Source of the DNA: Yersinia massiliensis CCUG 53443
GTDB taxonomy: Bacteria; Pseudomonadota; Gammaproteobacteria; Enterobacterales; Enterobacteriaceae
Direction: 5' to 3'
Assembly: GCF_000312485.1 (NCBI RefSeq)
Contig: NZ_HE997643.1
Location: 111,370-175,369, forward strand
DNA length: 64,000 nucleotides
Below are positions 28,629 to 37,977 of the stretch, in pieces. Both the position numbers and the translations under genes were made by a program. The notes under the pieces were generated by a model. That model did no database searches and was not told the origin of the DNA. It worked only from the letters and a program-made list of their open reading frames with translations. Every line of letters starts with the position of its first letter. Positions within the stretch are counted from its first letter, which is position 1.

Positions 28629-29075
28629 TTATCTTTTATCGTGCGCAGACTCATTTTCACGGCAATCGCCGGTTTCACAGTGGCCGTACAAATACAGGCT
28701 GTGATTGGTGAGCTTAATACCGTGTTGCTTAGAAATTTCACGCTGAAGTGTTTCAATCGCTTCATTACTAAACTCGATCACTTTGCCACAATCTAGACAA
28801 ATCAGGTGATCGTGGTGGTGCTGCTGCGTCAATTCAAAGACTGATTTGCCACCCTCGAAATTGTGGCGGGTCACAATACCGGCATCATCAAACTGGTTCA
28901 GTACGCGGTAAACCGTCGCGAGGCCAATTTCCTCACCGATATCAATCAGCTTTTTATAAAGATCTTCCGCGCTGACATGATGGCATGCTGGATCTTGCAA
29001 CACTTCCAGAATCTTCAGCCGGGGCAGTGTTACTTTAAGGCCAGCGTTTTTTAAGGCTTTGTTGTTGTCAGTCAT
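28629..29075 (-). CDS. fur: ferric uptake regulator Fur
   Basis: Fur is an Fe(II)-dependent dimeric repressor of iron-acquisition genes. It has 148 residues and starts MTDNNKALKNAGLKVTLPR. The winged helix (residues 1-80) contains the recognition segment GLATVYRVLNQFDDAG. The metal site HHHDHLICLDCGKV has the CxxC of the structural zinc, and the C-terminal CETGDC carries a second Cys pair. The gene lies downstream of fldA in the same direction, as in E. coli. Confidence 0.97.
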   Translation of the reverse strand: MTDNNKALKNAGLKVTLPRLKILEVLQDPACHHVSAEDLYKKLIDIGEEIGLATVYRVLNQFDDAGIVTRHNFEGGKSVFELTQQHHHDHLICLDCGKVIEFSNEAIETLQREISKQHGIKLTNHSLYLYGHCETGDCRENESAHDKR

Positions 29076-29443
29076 GCGGATTCAGTCCTGTTACTATCGA
29101 TTCAAATTAAGGCTGTTCAGCCTATGACATCCGTGGCGCAATAATTACAATTGCGTCTCATTATAGAACTGCTAGCCCCAAATGAAAACCGTGGTTGTTA
29201 ACAAAGATATAATTGCACACTTTGTAAGATTAATCATGCAGTGTATTGATGAATGGGGATATAGCATCATTTTAGACTATTTACGCAACGGATAACGTTA
29301 CAAATTTGTAGCGGTAAATTTTTATTTCTCATGAATGAAGATGCGGATTTGTGGGTGACTTAACAGAGCGTTGAGAAAGGGATGAAAGACAACGGAAACG
29401 CTAGGCGATGTGACACATGCCAAAGCGCTTCCGTGAGGGCGAA
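29076..29443 (-). other. fldA-fur intergenic region with fur promoter
   Basis: About 370 bases that should hold the fur promoter. A 41-bp interrupted palindrome sits at 29393-29433 just after fldA. I looked for a 19-bp Fur box and saw only a weak match (AAAATGATGCTATATCC on the minus strand), so I do not annotate one. No leader ORF equivalent to uof was recognised. Confidence 0.45.
29393..29433 (-). terminator. interrupted palindrome after fldA
   Basis: CGGAAGCGCT and AGCGTTTCCG form outer arms and GGCATGTGT/CACATCGCC inner arms of one extended hairpin 11 bases after the fldA stop. The following TTGTCTTTC is a weak U tract. It is probably a terminator or mRNA-stability element. Confidence 0.6.
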
Positions 29444-29971
29444 TTAACCCGTGATTTCTGACAAATTCATCTCTTCACTGATTTGTTTGACCCAAGCATC
29501 AACACGTTCGTTCGTCAGTTCCGGTTGACGATCTTCATCGATAGCCAAACCAATAAAGTGATCGTCATCAGCCAAGCCTTTAGAAGCTTCAAAGTGGTAG
29601 CCTGCCGTTGGCCAGTGGCCGACAATCGCTGCGCCCCGTGGTTCGATGATGTCACGGACTGTCCCCATCGCATCACAGAAATACTCAGCGTAGTCTTCTT
29701 GATCGCCACAACCAAACAAGGCAACCAGCTTACCGTTGAAATCGATCTCTTCCAGTGTCGGGAAGAAATCATCCCAGTCACACTGCGCTTCGCCGTAATA
29801 CCAAGTTGGGATACCGATCAGCAGGATATCGAAGGCTTCTAAGTCTTCTTTGCTGCTTTTGGCAATGTCGTGAACCTCAGCAACCTCTTTGCCCAGTTGC
29901 TTTTGGATCATCTTGGCAATGTTTTCGGTATTGCCAGTATCGCTGCCAAAGAAAATGCCTACAGTTGCCAT
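29444..29971 (-). CDS. fldA: flavodoxin FldA
   Basis: A 175-residue long-chain flavodoxin carrying FMN as a low-potential electron donor, essential for IspG/IspH and other enzymes. The phosphate-binding loop FGSDTGNTENIAK is near residues 8-20 and the isoalloxazine loops are IPTWYYGEAQCDWDD and GCGDQEDYAEYFCDA. The protein is strongly acidic. The start MATVGIFFGSD is unambiguous. Confidence 0.96.
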   Translation of the reverse strand: MATVGIFFGSDTGNTENIAKMIQKQLGKEVAEVHDIAKSSKEDLEAFDILLIGIPTWYYGEAQCDWDDFFPTLEEIDFNGKLVALFGCGDQEDYAEYFCDAMGTVRDIIEPRGAAIVGHWPTAGYHFEASKGLADDDHFIGLAIDEDRQPELTNERVDAWVKQISEEMNLSEITG

Positions 29972-30319
29972 ATAACTTAATACCTTATAAATTCAATTGG
30001 TTATGCAGATTATCGCGGTTTCTGCCGAATAATATAACACATTTCATAGGGTGGCATAATGCCAGAAAACCCCGTCAGAGCAGTATCAAGTTCATGCGAT
30101 ATTAAATTTTTGTGAGTTGCTCAATCTTATAACCCTCTTGCCGATAATCGTTATGTAACCGAAAGGTTGCAAATTGCGGTGCCAGGGGAAACCGGCAGGT
30201 AAAAATTTGCCGGGGAAGGAGTTGTCGTTAGCTGTATGGAACGTCCTTTATTGCTTTTCGGTCATCAAATTACACCAGAGTCTCTATCGGTCATCATCCG
30301 ATTTATAAGGGGAACGAAC
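29972..30319. other. region between fldA and the chemoreceptor gene
   Basis: About 350 bases between divergent starts. It contains the fldA promoter (left) and a sigma-28 promoter (30121-30147, right). A small hairpin CCGGCA/TGCCGG lies in the chemoreceptor leader near 30190-30211. Confidence 0.6.
30121..30147 (+). promoter_or_regulatory. sigma-28 (FliA) flagellar promoter
   Basis: TCAATCTT, an exact 11-base gap and GCCGATAA match the FliA consensus TAAAGTTT-N11-GCCGATAA: the -10 element is perfect and the -35 has five of eight bases. It is about 170 bases upstream of the chemoreceptor ATG. Confidence 0.75.
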
Positions 30320-31981
30320 ATGCAGTTTTTAAAAAATATTACCATCAGAGCAGCGTTACTTTGGGTGCTTGGCGCCTTTTGCCTGCTTTGGGGCGGCGTT
30401 TCTGCCTATACGTTGCTATCACTGAACCAACTGACGCAATCGTCGAATGCGAACAGTGTCTTGGTTGAAAACATGAATTTAGTTAATCAGGGGACAGATC
30501 AATATTTCCGTATGGTGACGCGTTTGGCGCGTTCTGTCGATTATCGTCAAAGCGGCAATATGGCGGATGCAGATAAAGAACTTAAATCGTCGAATGTCGC
30601 CTTGGAGAATTTGAAGAAGAAACTCGCAGAATTTAAAATCATCGACCATGCGCAGATTGATCCTGTGTTAGTCGCAGGGGTGATAGAGGGATGGAGCGGA
30701 TTGATTGAGCAGGGAGTGACACCGCTTTATCAAGCTGCGATGGATAATAATACGGCGGTTTATCAAGAGTTAGCGAAAAAAACAGTCCCCGTATTGAGCC
30801 GCCAATATGGCACCGTTGCCGAGAATTTTAATCAGGCAGCCTCGAAAGCCATTGGCGTAGCAAAAGAGCAATTCTCGCAGCTCACAAAAATCAGCAGCAT
30901 CACACTTATCTCGGCCTTGGTGGCAGGGTTAGTGATTTTACTGGCGACTGACCGCTATTTATTAGTGAACTTAGTCCGCCCGCTGGATGATATACGTGAG
31001 CATTTTCGGGTTATTGCCTCTGGTCAGTTAGGGCAGCCTATTGCTGACTTTGGCCGTAACTGTGTTGGGCAGCTATTCCCGCTGTTGCGTGACGTGCAAA
31101 CCAGTTTGGTCAATACCGTTGAGGCTATTCGTAGCAGTACCGATGGGATTTATCATGGTGCGGCTGAAATCTCTGCCGGCAATACTGATTTATCCTCTCG
31201 CACCGAACAGCAGGCCGCTGCGCTGGAAGAGACAGCAGCCAGTATGGAGCAGTTAACCGCCACAGTGAAACACAATGCGGATAATGCACATCATGCCAGC
31301 CAACTGGCGGCGAATGCCTCCACCACGGCAAAAAAAGGCGGCGCGTTGGTGGCTGACGTCATTCACACCATGGATGATATCTCGGCCAGTTCCCGCAAAA
31401 TTGCGGATATCACGACGGTGATTAACAGTATTGCTTTCCAAACCAACATTTTGGCGTTGAATGCGGCGGTTGAAGCTGCCAGAGCGGGTGAGCAAGGACG
31501 TGGTTTTGCGGTGGTTGCCAGTGAAGTGCGTAACCTCGCGCAGCGCAGTGCGCAAGCGGCGAAAGAGATAGATGGCTTAATTACCGAATCCGTTAACCGA
31601 GTCAAAAGCGGTTCGGCGTTGGTGGAGAGTGCTGGCACGACCATGGATGAAATTGTCCGCGCCATCACGAATGTCACTGATTTAATGGGTGAGATTGCCT
31701 CGGCTTCTGATGAACAAAGTAAAGGTATCAGCCAAGTCGGGCAGGCGGTCGCTGAAATGGATAGCGTGACCCAGCAAAATGCCGCGTTGGTGCAAGAAGC
31801 GTCTCGTGCTGCAGCCTCATTGGAAGAGCAGGCGACGCAATTAAACCGTGCTGTCGCGGTATTTAAACTGCGCTCAGATGATGAGCGGGAAAAACCGGTA
31901 GTGAAAGTGCGAACGAATCCGCTAAAAGTCGCCCCTGTCGCCGTTAAAGTGGACAGTAATGCCAATTGGGAAACGTTCTAG
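30320..31981 (+). CDS. methyl-accepting chemotaxis protein (Tar/Tsr-type, NWETF tail)
   Basis: A 553-residue inner-membrane chemoreceptor. The ATG at 30320 follows AGGGGAACGAAC and starts [20 protein letters not shown]. First membrane helix about 7-28; periplasmic four-helix ligand domain about 30-190; second helix about 193-213; HAMP domain; methylation helices; the CheA/CheW hairpin tip [20 protein letters not shown] near residue 375. It ends in NWETF, the CheR/CheB docking pentapeptide of high-abundance receptors. The ligand is unknown. E. coli has no receptor gene between fldA and ybfE, so this is a local insertion. Confidence 0.93.
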   Translation: MQFLKNITIRAALLWVLGAFCLLWGGVSAYTLLSLNQLTQSSNANSVLVENMNLVNQGTDQYFRMVTRLARSVDYRQSGNMADADKELKSSNVALENLKKKLAEFKIIDHAQIDPVLVAGVIEGWSGLIEQGVTPLYQAAMDNNTAVYQELAKKTVPVLSRQYGTVAENFNQAASKAIGVAKEQFSQLTKISSITLISALVAGLVILLATDRYLLVNLVRPLDDIREHFRVIASGQLGQPIADFGRNCVGQLFPLLRDVQTSLVNTVEAIRSSTDGIYHGAAEISAGNTDLSSRTEQQAAALEETAASMEQLTATVKHNADNAHHASQLAANASTTAKKGGALVADVIHTMDDISASSRKIADITTVINSIAFQTNILALNAAVEAARAGEQGRGFAVVASEVRNLAQRSAQAAKEIDGLITESVNRVKSGSALVESAGTTMDEIVRAITNVTDLMGEIASASDEQSKGISQVGQAVAEMDSVTQQNAALVQEASRAAASLEEQATQLNRAVAVFKLRSDDEREKPVVKVRTNPLKVAPVAVKVDSNANWETF

Positions 31982-32121
31982 TTAAATAGCAGCCAAATAC
32001 TGTTAGTGTTTTAGGGGGCGGGAGCGAGGGAGAACCGCGAACGCCTCTATGGCTTCAACTGTGTGGGCATAGATTGGGTTCAATACATTGGGCATCAGTA
32101 GGTAAGAAAGCAATAAATGGC

Positions 32122-32149
32122 GGCGTGGCGCAAAGGATTACGCCACGCC
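32122..32149. terminator. stem-loop between the convergent chemoreceptor gene and ybfE
   Basis: GGCGTGGCG-CAAAGGATTA-CGCCACGCC is a perfect 9-bp GC-rich stem. Neither side has a clear T tract, so factor-independent termination is uncertain. Confidence 0.55.
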
Positions 32150-32168
32150 ATCGTGGTCATCGAGAGGA

Positions 32169-32456
32169 TTAAAACCTGTCTTGATCGTGGGCTAATTGAG
32201 CAAGCAACATTTGTTCAATCAGTTCACTGCGGCTGATGTTACGTTGCTCAGCAAGGCTGTTGAGCACATCGACGGCGTCAGCATTAATCTTCAATTCCAC
32301 GCGGCGTAAGCCACGTACTTTATCGCGCTGTAGTTGATTTCGCTTATTAATTCTAAGCTGTTCATCACGAGATAATGGGTTGGTTTTCGGCCGCCCTGGG
32401 CGACGTTCATCTGCGAACAGATCCAGCGTCGTGCGGTCCGTTTGTTCTTTTGCCAT
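32169..32456 (-). CDS. ybfE: YbfE, small CopG-like protein (LexA-regulated in E. coli)
   Basis: A 95-residue basic protein beginning MAKEQTDRTTLDLFADERR. The middle GRPKTNPLSRDEQLRINKR is rich in positive charge. The C-terminal VELKINADAVDVLNSLAEQR followed by SRSELIEQML looks like a ribbon-helix-helix. In E. coli it belongs to the SOS regulon, but I found no good CTGT-N8-ACAG box upstream here. Its role is unknown; DNA binding is inferred from the fold. Confidence 0.8.
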   Translation of the reverse strand: MAKEQTDRTTLDLFADERRPGRPKTNPLSRDEQLRINKRNQLQRDKVRGLRRVELKINADAVDVLNSLAEQRNISRSELIEQMLLAQLAHDQDRF

Positions 32457-32833
32457 AGGTAGCGGTACTACAAGGGATTGACATCAGAAAGCGTCATGTA
32501 GCCTTTCCAGATGATTCGGTTTACACGTTTCAGATTGATGCCCCACTCATTAGACGTTGTTGCGTTGTTTGCGGGACTCGCTCACTGGCGGCAACGCCAA
32601 TTGCCCATTAACTGGGTATGAAGCAACAGCCTGAATTTGCATTTGCTACCAAACGGCGCAGCAAATTTATAGCGCGCAATAATACCCCAGCCAACCGAGC
32701 AACGACAATGCTTTACTGTGATTAGATTGAGCTAATTCGTTCTTTTCTGCACAATTTTTCCACAGGAAATACATTTCTTTTCCCCAAGGTATACTTTTTA
32801 ATCAACAACAGTGGCACGCTGTATTTTTTTTAT
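32457..32833 (-). other. region between ybfF and ybfE
   Basis: About 380 bases between two same-direction genes. It must contain the ybfE promoter. I see no clear LexA box, repeat or RNA gene. Confidence 0.4.
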
Positions 32834-33622
32834 TCAGCTCGTTTTCACACTTGTCAGGTCTTCATCTATGAAGCGATGGATAGCCCGTAAGACTGAATCC
32901 GGTTTTTCAGCATGTACCCAATGACCGGTTCCAGAGACGACATGGGCACGAGCTTGTGGGAACTGGCGGGCAATTTCATCGCGATGTGAATCCTGAATAT
33001 AGGGTGATAACTCACCACGAATAAACAAGATAGGGTGGGGCCAAGGAGGAATGGGCTGCCAGCCGACAATATTCTCGTATTGGTCCCACAGTGCTGGCAC
33101 ATTAAAGCGCCATTCGCCGTTTTGGAATGACTTCAGCAAGAACTGAATCACACCTTCTTCCTTTATGGATTCGCGCATCAATTGGGCCGCTTCCTGTCGC
33201 TGAGTGATCCCTGCGGCACTGACTGCATTGAGCGCGGTAAATATTTGGTCATGGCGGCGTACTTGATAATTAACTGGGGCCACATCAATCGCGACCACTT
33301 TCTCAATGCGGTCTGGTGCAATGGCTGTCAATGCCATGGCCACTTTCCCCCCCATCGAATGGCCGATAATAATGGCTTTCTCTATCGCGAGCTGATCCAT
33401 TAATTCCAGCAGGTCTTGCGCCATATCCGCGTAATTCACTTGTGGAGAACGGGGCGATAAGCCGTGGTCGCGCAAATCAACCGCGATCACGTTATGGTCT
33501 TTTTGTAGATCGCGGGCTAGGACTCCCAGATTATCTAAGTTACCAAATAATCCATGGATCAAAATAATGGGCAACGATGGCGTGGAAGAAAGTGCGTTTT
33601 GTAAGCGGAAGTTTAATTTCAT
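32834..33622 (-). CDS. ybfF: alpha/beta-hydrolase esterase YbfF
   Basis: A 262-residue cytosolic esterase. The start MKLNFRLQNALSS at 33622 aligns with E. coli; further in-frame starts up to 33730 lie in repeat-like DNA and lack support. The oxyanion motif is HGLFGNLDN, the nucleophile elbow GHSMGG, and the C-terminal catalytic His is in GTGHWVHAEKP. E. coli YbfF hydrolyses short-chain and CoA/malonyl esters in vitro. It is divergent from seqA. Confidence 0.9.
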   Translation of the reverse strand: MKLNFRLQNALSSTPSLPIILIHGLFGNLDNLGVLARDLQKDHNVIAVDLRDHGLSPRSPQVNYADMAQDLLELMDQLAIEKAIIIGHSMGGKVAMALTAIAPDRIEKVVAIDVAPVNYQVRRHDQIFTALNAVSAAGITQRQEAAQLMRESIKEEGVIQFLLKSFQNGEWRFNVPALWDQYENIVGWQPIPPWPHPILFIRGELSPYIQDSHRDEIARQFPQARAHVVSGTGHWVHAEKPDSVLRAIHRFIDEDLTSVKTS

Positions 33623-33691
33623 GGCGAAGTTCATGCTAAGAGATATTCTGGTTAGGGTATCATGATTAAGCGAAGGTATGCTGCGCAGGCG

Positions 33692-33752
33692 TTTTATCAG
33701 GTCACTGTTTATCAGATCATGATTTATCAAGTGATGTTTTATCAGATCGATA
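33692..33752. repeat. degenerate TTTATCAGATCA repeats with two GATC sites upstream of seqA
   Basis: Four loose copies of a TTTATCARRTSA unit occupy this stretch, about 150 bases upstream of seqA. Two contain GATC, at 33715 and 33745, exactly 30 bases apart. SeqA binds pairs of hemimethylated GATC sites on the same face of DNA. Confidence 0.5.
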
Positions 33753-33898
33753 TTGGGCAGAACAGGTGGCGTCTTGAGTGATGGCGGGAGGTACGGATTA
33801 TTATCCCGCTAAAGCCATGATAAAGGTACTCGTCAGCGCGCTTTAACTTTATAATCCCTCGATATGCATAAGAAAGTTGAAAACTGTACTGGATAATG

Positions 33899-34426
33899 AT
33901 GAAAACTATTGAACTCGACGAAGAGCTTTATCGCTATATTGCCAGTCACACGCAACACATTGGTGAGAGCGCGTCTGATATTTTGCGACGTATGCTGAAG
34001 TTTACTGCCGGCCAGCCGGTTGCTAGCTCAACGGCTAGCCACGATGGGGTGAAAGTGGCAGTCGCACCAGCACCACGGGATCGGGTTCGTGCTGTGCGCG
34101 AATTACTGCTGTCCGATGAGTATGCCGAGCAAAGCCGAGCGGTTAACCGCTTTATGCTAGTGCTATCAACACTCTATACCCTAGATGCTCAGGCATTTGC
34201 TGAGGCGACGGAATCATTACATGGCCGTACTCGGGTTTATTTTGCCGGTGATCAGCAAACATTATTGCAAAATGGGACGCATACCAAACCCAAACATGTT
34301 CCTGGTACACCATACTGGGTAATCACCAATACCAATACCGAGCGTAAACGCAGCATGGTGCAACACATCATGTTGGCTATGCAGTTCCCACAAGATTTGG
34401 CTGATAAAGTGTGTGGAACTATCTAA
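33899..34426 (+). CDS. seqA: replication initiation negative regulator SeqA
   Basis: SeqA sequesters hemimethylated oriC and organises new DNA. Two adjacent ATGs exist; the second (MKTIELDEELYRYI) matches E. coli and gives 175 residues. The N-terminal oligomerisation segment (about 1-35, IASHTQHIGESASDILRRML) is followed by a Ser/Pro-rich linker and the C-terminal GATC-binding domain with TRVYFAGDQQTLL and TPYWVITNTNTERKR. It lies upstream of pgm with a 110-base gap, as in E. coli. Confidence 0.96.
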   Translation: MKTIELDEELYRYIASHTQHIGESASDILRRMLKFTAGQPVASSTASHDGVKVAVAPAPRDRVRAVRELLLSDEYAEQSRAVNRFMLVLSTLYTLDAQAFAEATESLHGRTRVYFAGDQQTLLQNGTHTKPKHVPGTPYWVITNTNTERKRSMVQHIMLAMQFPQDLADKVCGTI

Positions 34427-34536
34427 TTTCGTTGAAACTATACCTGATAGATTTCAATATACAGACGGGCTGTGAATGATTGCGGCTAACCTATTCTGCA
34501 CTTTGAAAGATAACGGGTATATAGGGAGTAGTGATT

Positions 34537-36180
34537 GTGGCTAACCACCCTCGTGCTGGGCAAGCGGCTCAGCAAAGCGATTTGATTAATGTTGCTCAGT
34601 TGACCTCGCAATACTATGTGTTGCAGCCAGATGCAGAAAACCCAGCCCATGCCGTCAAGTTTGGAACGTCTGGGCATCGTGGTAGCGCAGTACGCCACAG
34701 TTTTAATGAAGCACACATTCTGGCTATCGCACAGGCAATAGCCGAAGTTCGTCACCAACACGGCATTACGGGCCCGTGTTATGTGGGTAAAGATACCCAC
34801 GCATTGTCTGAACCGGCGTTTATTTCGGTATTGGAAGTGCTGACGGCAAACGGTGTCGATGTTGTCGTGCAGCAAGACAACGGTTTCACCCCTACGCCCG
34901 CTATTTCGCATGCCATTTTGTGCCATAACGTTAAAGGTAATACCTTAGCGGACGGCATTGTTATCACTCCGTCCCACAATCCGCCTGAAGATGGTGGTAT
35001 CAAATATAATCCACCGAATGGCGGCCCAGCCGATACCAATCTGACCTCCGTCATTGAAAAACGCGCTAATCAGCTGTTGGCTCTGAAGTTAGATGGTGTT
35101 AAGCGTCAGACGCTGGATAAAGCGTGGCGCGGTAACCATCTGCGTGAACAAGATTTGATTCAGCCGTACGTTGAAGGGTTGGTCGATGTGGTCGATATCC
35201 CCGCGATTCAACGTGCAGGCTTGAAGTTAGGTGTTGATCCCTTGGGGGGCTCAGGCATTGCTTACTGGCAACGCATTGGTGAGCACTATAAGTTGGACCT
35301 AACGCTAGTCAATGATTCTATCGATCAAACCTTCCGTTTTATGCATCTTGATCACGATGGTGTGATCCGCATGGATTGCTCGTCAGAATCAGCGATGGCA
35401 GGTCTGTTGGCATTACGTGACAAATTTGATTTAGCCTTCGCCAACGATCCCGATTACGACCGTCATGGCATTGTGACCCCAGCCGGCTTGATGAATCCAA
35501 ATCATTATCTCGCGGTATCGATTAAATATCTGTTCCAACATCGTCCACAATGGGGCGCTGATGTGGCGGTGGGTAAAACGCTGGTGTCCAGTGCGATGAT
35601 TGACCGAGTGGTGGCTGATTTGGGCCGTAAGCTGGTCGAAGTGCCTGTTGGCTTCAAATGGTTTGTCGATGGGTTACACGATGGGAGTTTTGGTTTTGGT
35701 GGTGAAGAAAGTGCTGGGGCCTCTTTCTTGCGCTTTAACGGCACCCCTTGGTCTACCGACAAAGATGGCATCATCATGTGTCTGTTGGCGGCAGAAATCA
35801 CCGCTGTGACCGGTAAGAACCCGCAACATCATTATGATGAATTAGCGCAACGTTTTGGTGCGCCAAGTTATAACCGTATTCAGGCTCCAGCAACGCAGGC
35901 GCAGAAAAATGCCTTGTCTAAGTTGTCACCTGAAATGGTGAGCGCGAGTATGTTGGCGGGTGACCCTATCACTGCACGTTTAACCACCGCACCAGGTAAT
36001 GGCGCATCAATTGGTGGATTGAAGGTGATGACGGATAACGGTTGGTTCGCTGCTCGTCCGTCAGGCACGGAAGAAGCGTACAAAATTTACTGTGAAAGTT
36101 TCCTTGGCGCAGAGCATCGCGAAAAGATAGAGCGGGAAGCCGTCGATATTGTCAGTGATGTGCTGGCTGGCGCTAAATAA
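34537..36180 (+). CDS. pgm: phosphoglucomutase (alpha-D-glucose phosphate-specific)
   Basis: Pgm interconverts glucose-1- and glucose-6-phosphate in the cytosol. The GTG at 34537 (reads [12 protein letters not shown]) sits eight bases after AGGGAG and matches the E. coli N terminus, giving 547 residues; a GTG two codons upstream is possible. The phosphoserine loop [15 protein letters not shown], the metal loop DPDYDRHG, the sugar loop GGEESAG and the phosphate-binding [10 protein letters not shown] are all present. Confidence 0.96.
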   Translation: MANHPRAGQAAQQSDLINVAQLTSQYYVLQPDAENPAHAVKFGTSGHRGSAVRHSFNEAHILAIAQAIAEVRHQHGITGPCYVGKDTHALSEPAFISVLEVLTANGVDVVVQQDNGFTPTPAISHAILCHNVKGNTLADGIVITPSHNPPEDGGIKYNPPNGGPADTNLTSVIEKRANQLLALKLDGVKRQTLDKAWRGNHLREQDLIQPYVEGLVDVVDIPAIQRAGLKLGVDPLGGSGIAYWQRIGEHYKLDLTLVNDSIDQTFRFMHLDHDGVIRMDCSSESAMAGLLALRDKFDLAFANDPDYDRHGIVTPAGLMNPNHYLAVSIKYLFQHRPQWGADVAVGKTLVSSAMIDRVVADLGRKLVEVPVGFKWFVDGLHDGSFGFGGEESAGASFLRFNGTPWSTDKDGIIMCLLAAEITAVTGKNPQHHYDELAQRFGAPSYNRIQAPATQAQKNALSKLSPEMVSASMLAGDPITARLTTAPGNGASIGGLKVMTDNGWFAARPSGTEEAYKIYCESFLGAEHREKIEREAVDIVSDVLAGAK

Positions 36181-36201
36181 TCAGCAATAGTCATTCGATT
36201 G

Positions 36202-36229
36202 AAAGGCAGCCTATGTGCTGCCTTTTTTA
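36202..36229 (+). terminator. terminator of pgm
   Basis: AAAGGCAGC-CTATGT-GCTGCC followed by six T residues, 22 bases after the pgm stop. Convergent with the EamA gene. Confidence 0.9.
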
Positions 36230-36249
36230 TTGTGTTCAATTCACGAAAA

Positions 36250-36678
36250 TCAGCCTAATGCCACCATCAACGCACCGGCGGTAATCAAGGCGACGCCCAA
36301 TCCAGCCACCAGCGAAATCTTCTCACCGAAAAGAATAAAGGCCAAGATCACGGCGAAAACGACACTGAGTTTATCAACCGGCGCAACCTGCGAAACATTG
36401 CCGTTCTTAATGGCCATAAAATAGAACAGCCAAGATAATGCCCCAGCGACGCCACTCAGCACCACGAACAAGAGGGCTTTTTTATCTGCCAGCACCGCGC
36501 CAACCAGATTAAATTTCCCCTGAACCACCACCACCCCGACTAAAAACAGTGCCATGACCACAGCACGTACAGCGGTGGCTGTATTGGCATCCAAATGTTG
36601 CAGACCAATCTTACCGAAAATGGCGACCAGAGAGGCGGTGAGGGCAGACAGCAGGGCGTAAATTAGCCATGTACTCAT
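36250..36678 (-). CDS. single-domain EamA/DMT family transporter
   Basis: A 142-residue hydrophobic protein (MSTWLIYALLSALTASLVAI) with about five membrane segments and one EamA domain, half the size of the usual ten-helix DMT exporters. Such proteins probably work as dimers. The segment WLFYFMAIKNGNVSQVAPVDKLSV is typical of the family. The substrate is unknown. It is 89 bases downstream of the RTX-repeat gene in the same direction, but nothing else links them. Confidence 0.82.
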   Translation of the reverse strand: MSTWLIYALLSALTASLVAIFGKIGLQHLDANTATAVRAVVMALFLVGVVVVQGKFNLVGAVLADKKALLFVVLSGVAGALSWLFYFMAIKNGNVSQVAPVDKLSVVFAVILAFILFGEKISLVAGLGVALITAGALMVALG

Positions 36679-36767
36679 CACGATAAATCCATTTCTACAA
36701 TAAAAATACGATGTTACGCGCTGAGATACCCTTTGCCTACCTTATTTTGGACGATACATTAGGCATA

Positions 36768-37814
36768 TTATGGTTGAGCCAATGAATGAATAAAATTGAC
36801 AGCATTTTTGGGGATGAATCTATGGCCTGAATGGCTTTCTAATGTTTGGCCTTCTTGCATTGATATCATCTCTGTCAGCATAGCAAGATCATTTTCGGTG
36901 TTAAACGTCGCCATTTTAGGCGTGAAAATAGATGAGACTTTGATAACGCCATATGCAGTTTCATGTCTGAGCATGAAGGAGATATCATAATCTTCAATTT
37001 CACCGAGGTCCTGAGTTCGCTCAGCAAAAATATTAGGTATCTTTATTCTAAGATTAGCAGGGCCATTGCCAGGGAGTGCTTTGGTTTCCAACCAGTTAAT
37101 TCTAGGTCCATCTTGACTTAATTGATCTTTAACTAAAATACGTAAATCATCACCCTTTAGCTTACTGGTAATTAACATGTGTGAACCGTGTCGACTAAAG
37201 GATAAATTGGCAAGAAAATGTTCATAGAGGACAAGTGTATTATTGTTCTCTGCGACTTCATTTATTATATTGGCACCATCACCAAAGTAAAAACGGTAGG
37301 TGTCATCTCCTTTACCACCGTCTAAGAAATCATTCCCTCCTCCTGAAACTATGGTATCGTCACCCTCACCGGCAAATACATGATCATTGCCGATGTTTGT
37401 TTTGTTTATAGGGTTGTCGAGGTACTCTTCATTATCACTCTCTATCAGGTCATCGCCATCACCACCGAATATTAAGTCATTACCATTACCACCAAACAGA
37501 AAGTCATTATCTGCACCGCCAGAAATATAATCATTCCCTGCGTTACCCACGATAAAATCTTTGTGATCTCCCCCTAATAAGATGTCAGCACCTTCTCCAC
37601 CCAAAATAGAGTCAGCCCCATCTTTTCCAATAATAGTATCATTACCTTTACCTCCAACTAATTGATCATTAGTGTTGCTGCCAATAATCATATCATTATC
37701 GTCACATAAATTAAGTTGGCAAAGATAATTTGACCTTGTTATTGTCATGTTTCTGTTGTTTTCTTTTATTAGTTTTTCAACGAGCGTCATTTTTGTATTT
37801 TCTGTGGTTTTCAT
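36768..37814 (-). CDS. orphan RTX (haemolysin-type calcium-binding repeat) protein
   Basis: A 348-residue acidic protein starting MKTTENTKMTLVEKLIKENN behind AGAGGAATATT. Residues about 42-170 hold roughly a dozen GGxGxDxxx nonapeptides (GGKGNDTII, GGEGADILL, GGNGNDLIF) that form a calcium beta-roll. DDTYRFYFGDGANIINE then starts the typical module after RTX repeats, and a unique tail of about 100 residues ends VNFIHSLAQP. No signal peptide, enzymatic domain or type I secretion genes are nearby. It is more AT-rich than its neighbours, so horizontal transfer or a remnant of a larger toxin is plausible. Confidence 0.8.
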   Translation of the reverse strand: MKTTENTKMTLVEKLIKENNRNMTITRSNYLCQLNLCDDNDMIIGSNTNDQLVGGKGNDTIIGKDGADSILGGEGADILLGGDHKDFIVGNAGNDYISGGADNDFLFGGNGNDLIFGGDGDDLIESDNEEYLDNPINKTNIGNDHVFAGEGDDTIVSGGGNDFLDGGKGDDTYRFYFGDGANIINEVAENNNTLVLYEHFLANLSFSRHGSHMLITSKLKGDDLRILVKDQLSQDGPRINWLETKALPGNGPANLRIKIPNIFAERTQDLGEIEDYDISFMLRHETAYGVIKVSSIFTPKMATFNTENDLAMLTEMISMQEGQTLESHSGHRFIPKNAVNFIHSLAQP

Positions 37815-37977
37815 AATATTCCTCTAGCGATTTACTGTAGCATCCTAGTAAGAATATCTTTTTTCTCAGTGGGGGCGAGTGGATTATTATTATGAATGCT
37901 TATTAAAATTTAAAAAATTAATTTCTATAACTTTAAAAATAACTAATTTAATGCACATATAATATTTAATTAACTAA

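Noticed and set aside
29240-29290. Fur box in the fur promoter (AAAATGATGCTATATCC)
   Set aside because: Too few matches to the 19-bp GATAATGATAATCATTATC consensus to annotate without a matrix score.
31363-31965. A 200-codon ORF antisense to the chemoreceptor signalling domain
   Set aside because: Ala/Ser/Thr-rich shadow of the conserved coiled coil.
32811-32850. LexA-box-like sequence CTGTATTTTTTTTATTCAG
   Set aside because: The spacing between CTGT and CAG is wrong for CTGT-N8-ACAG, and it lies at the ybfF end rather than before ybfE.
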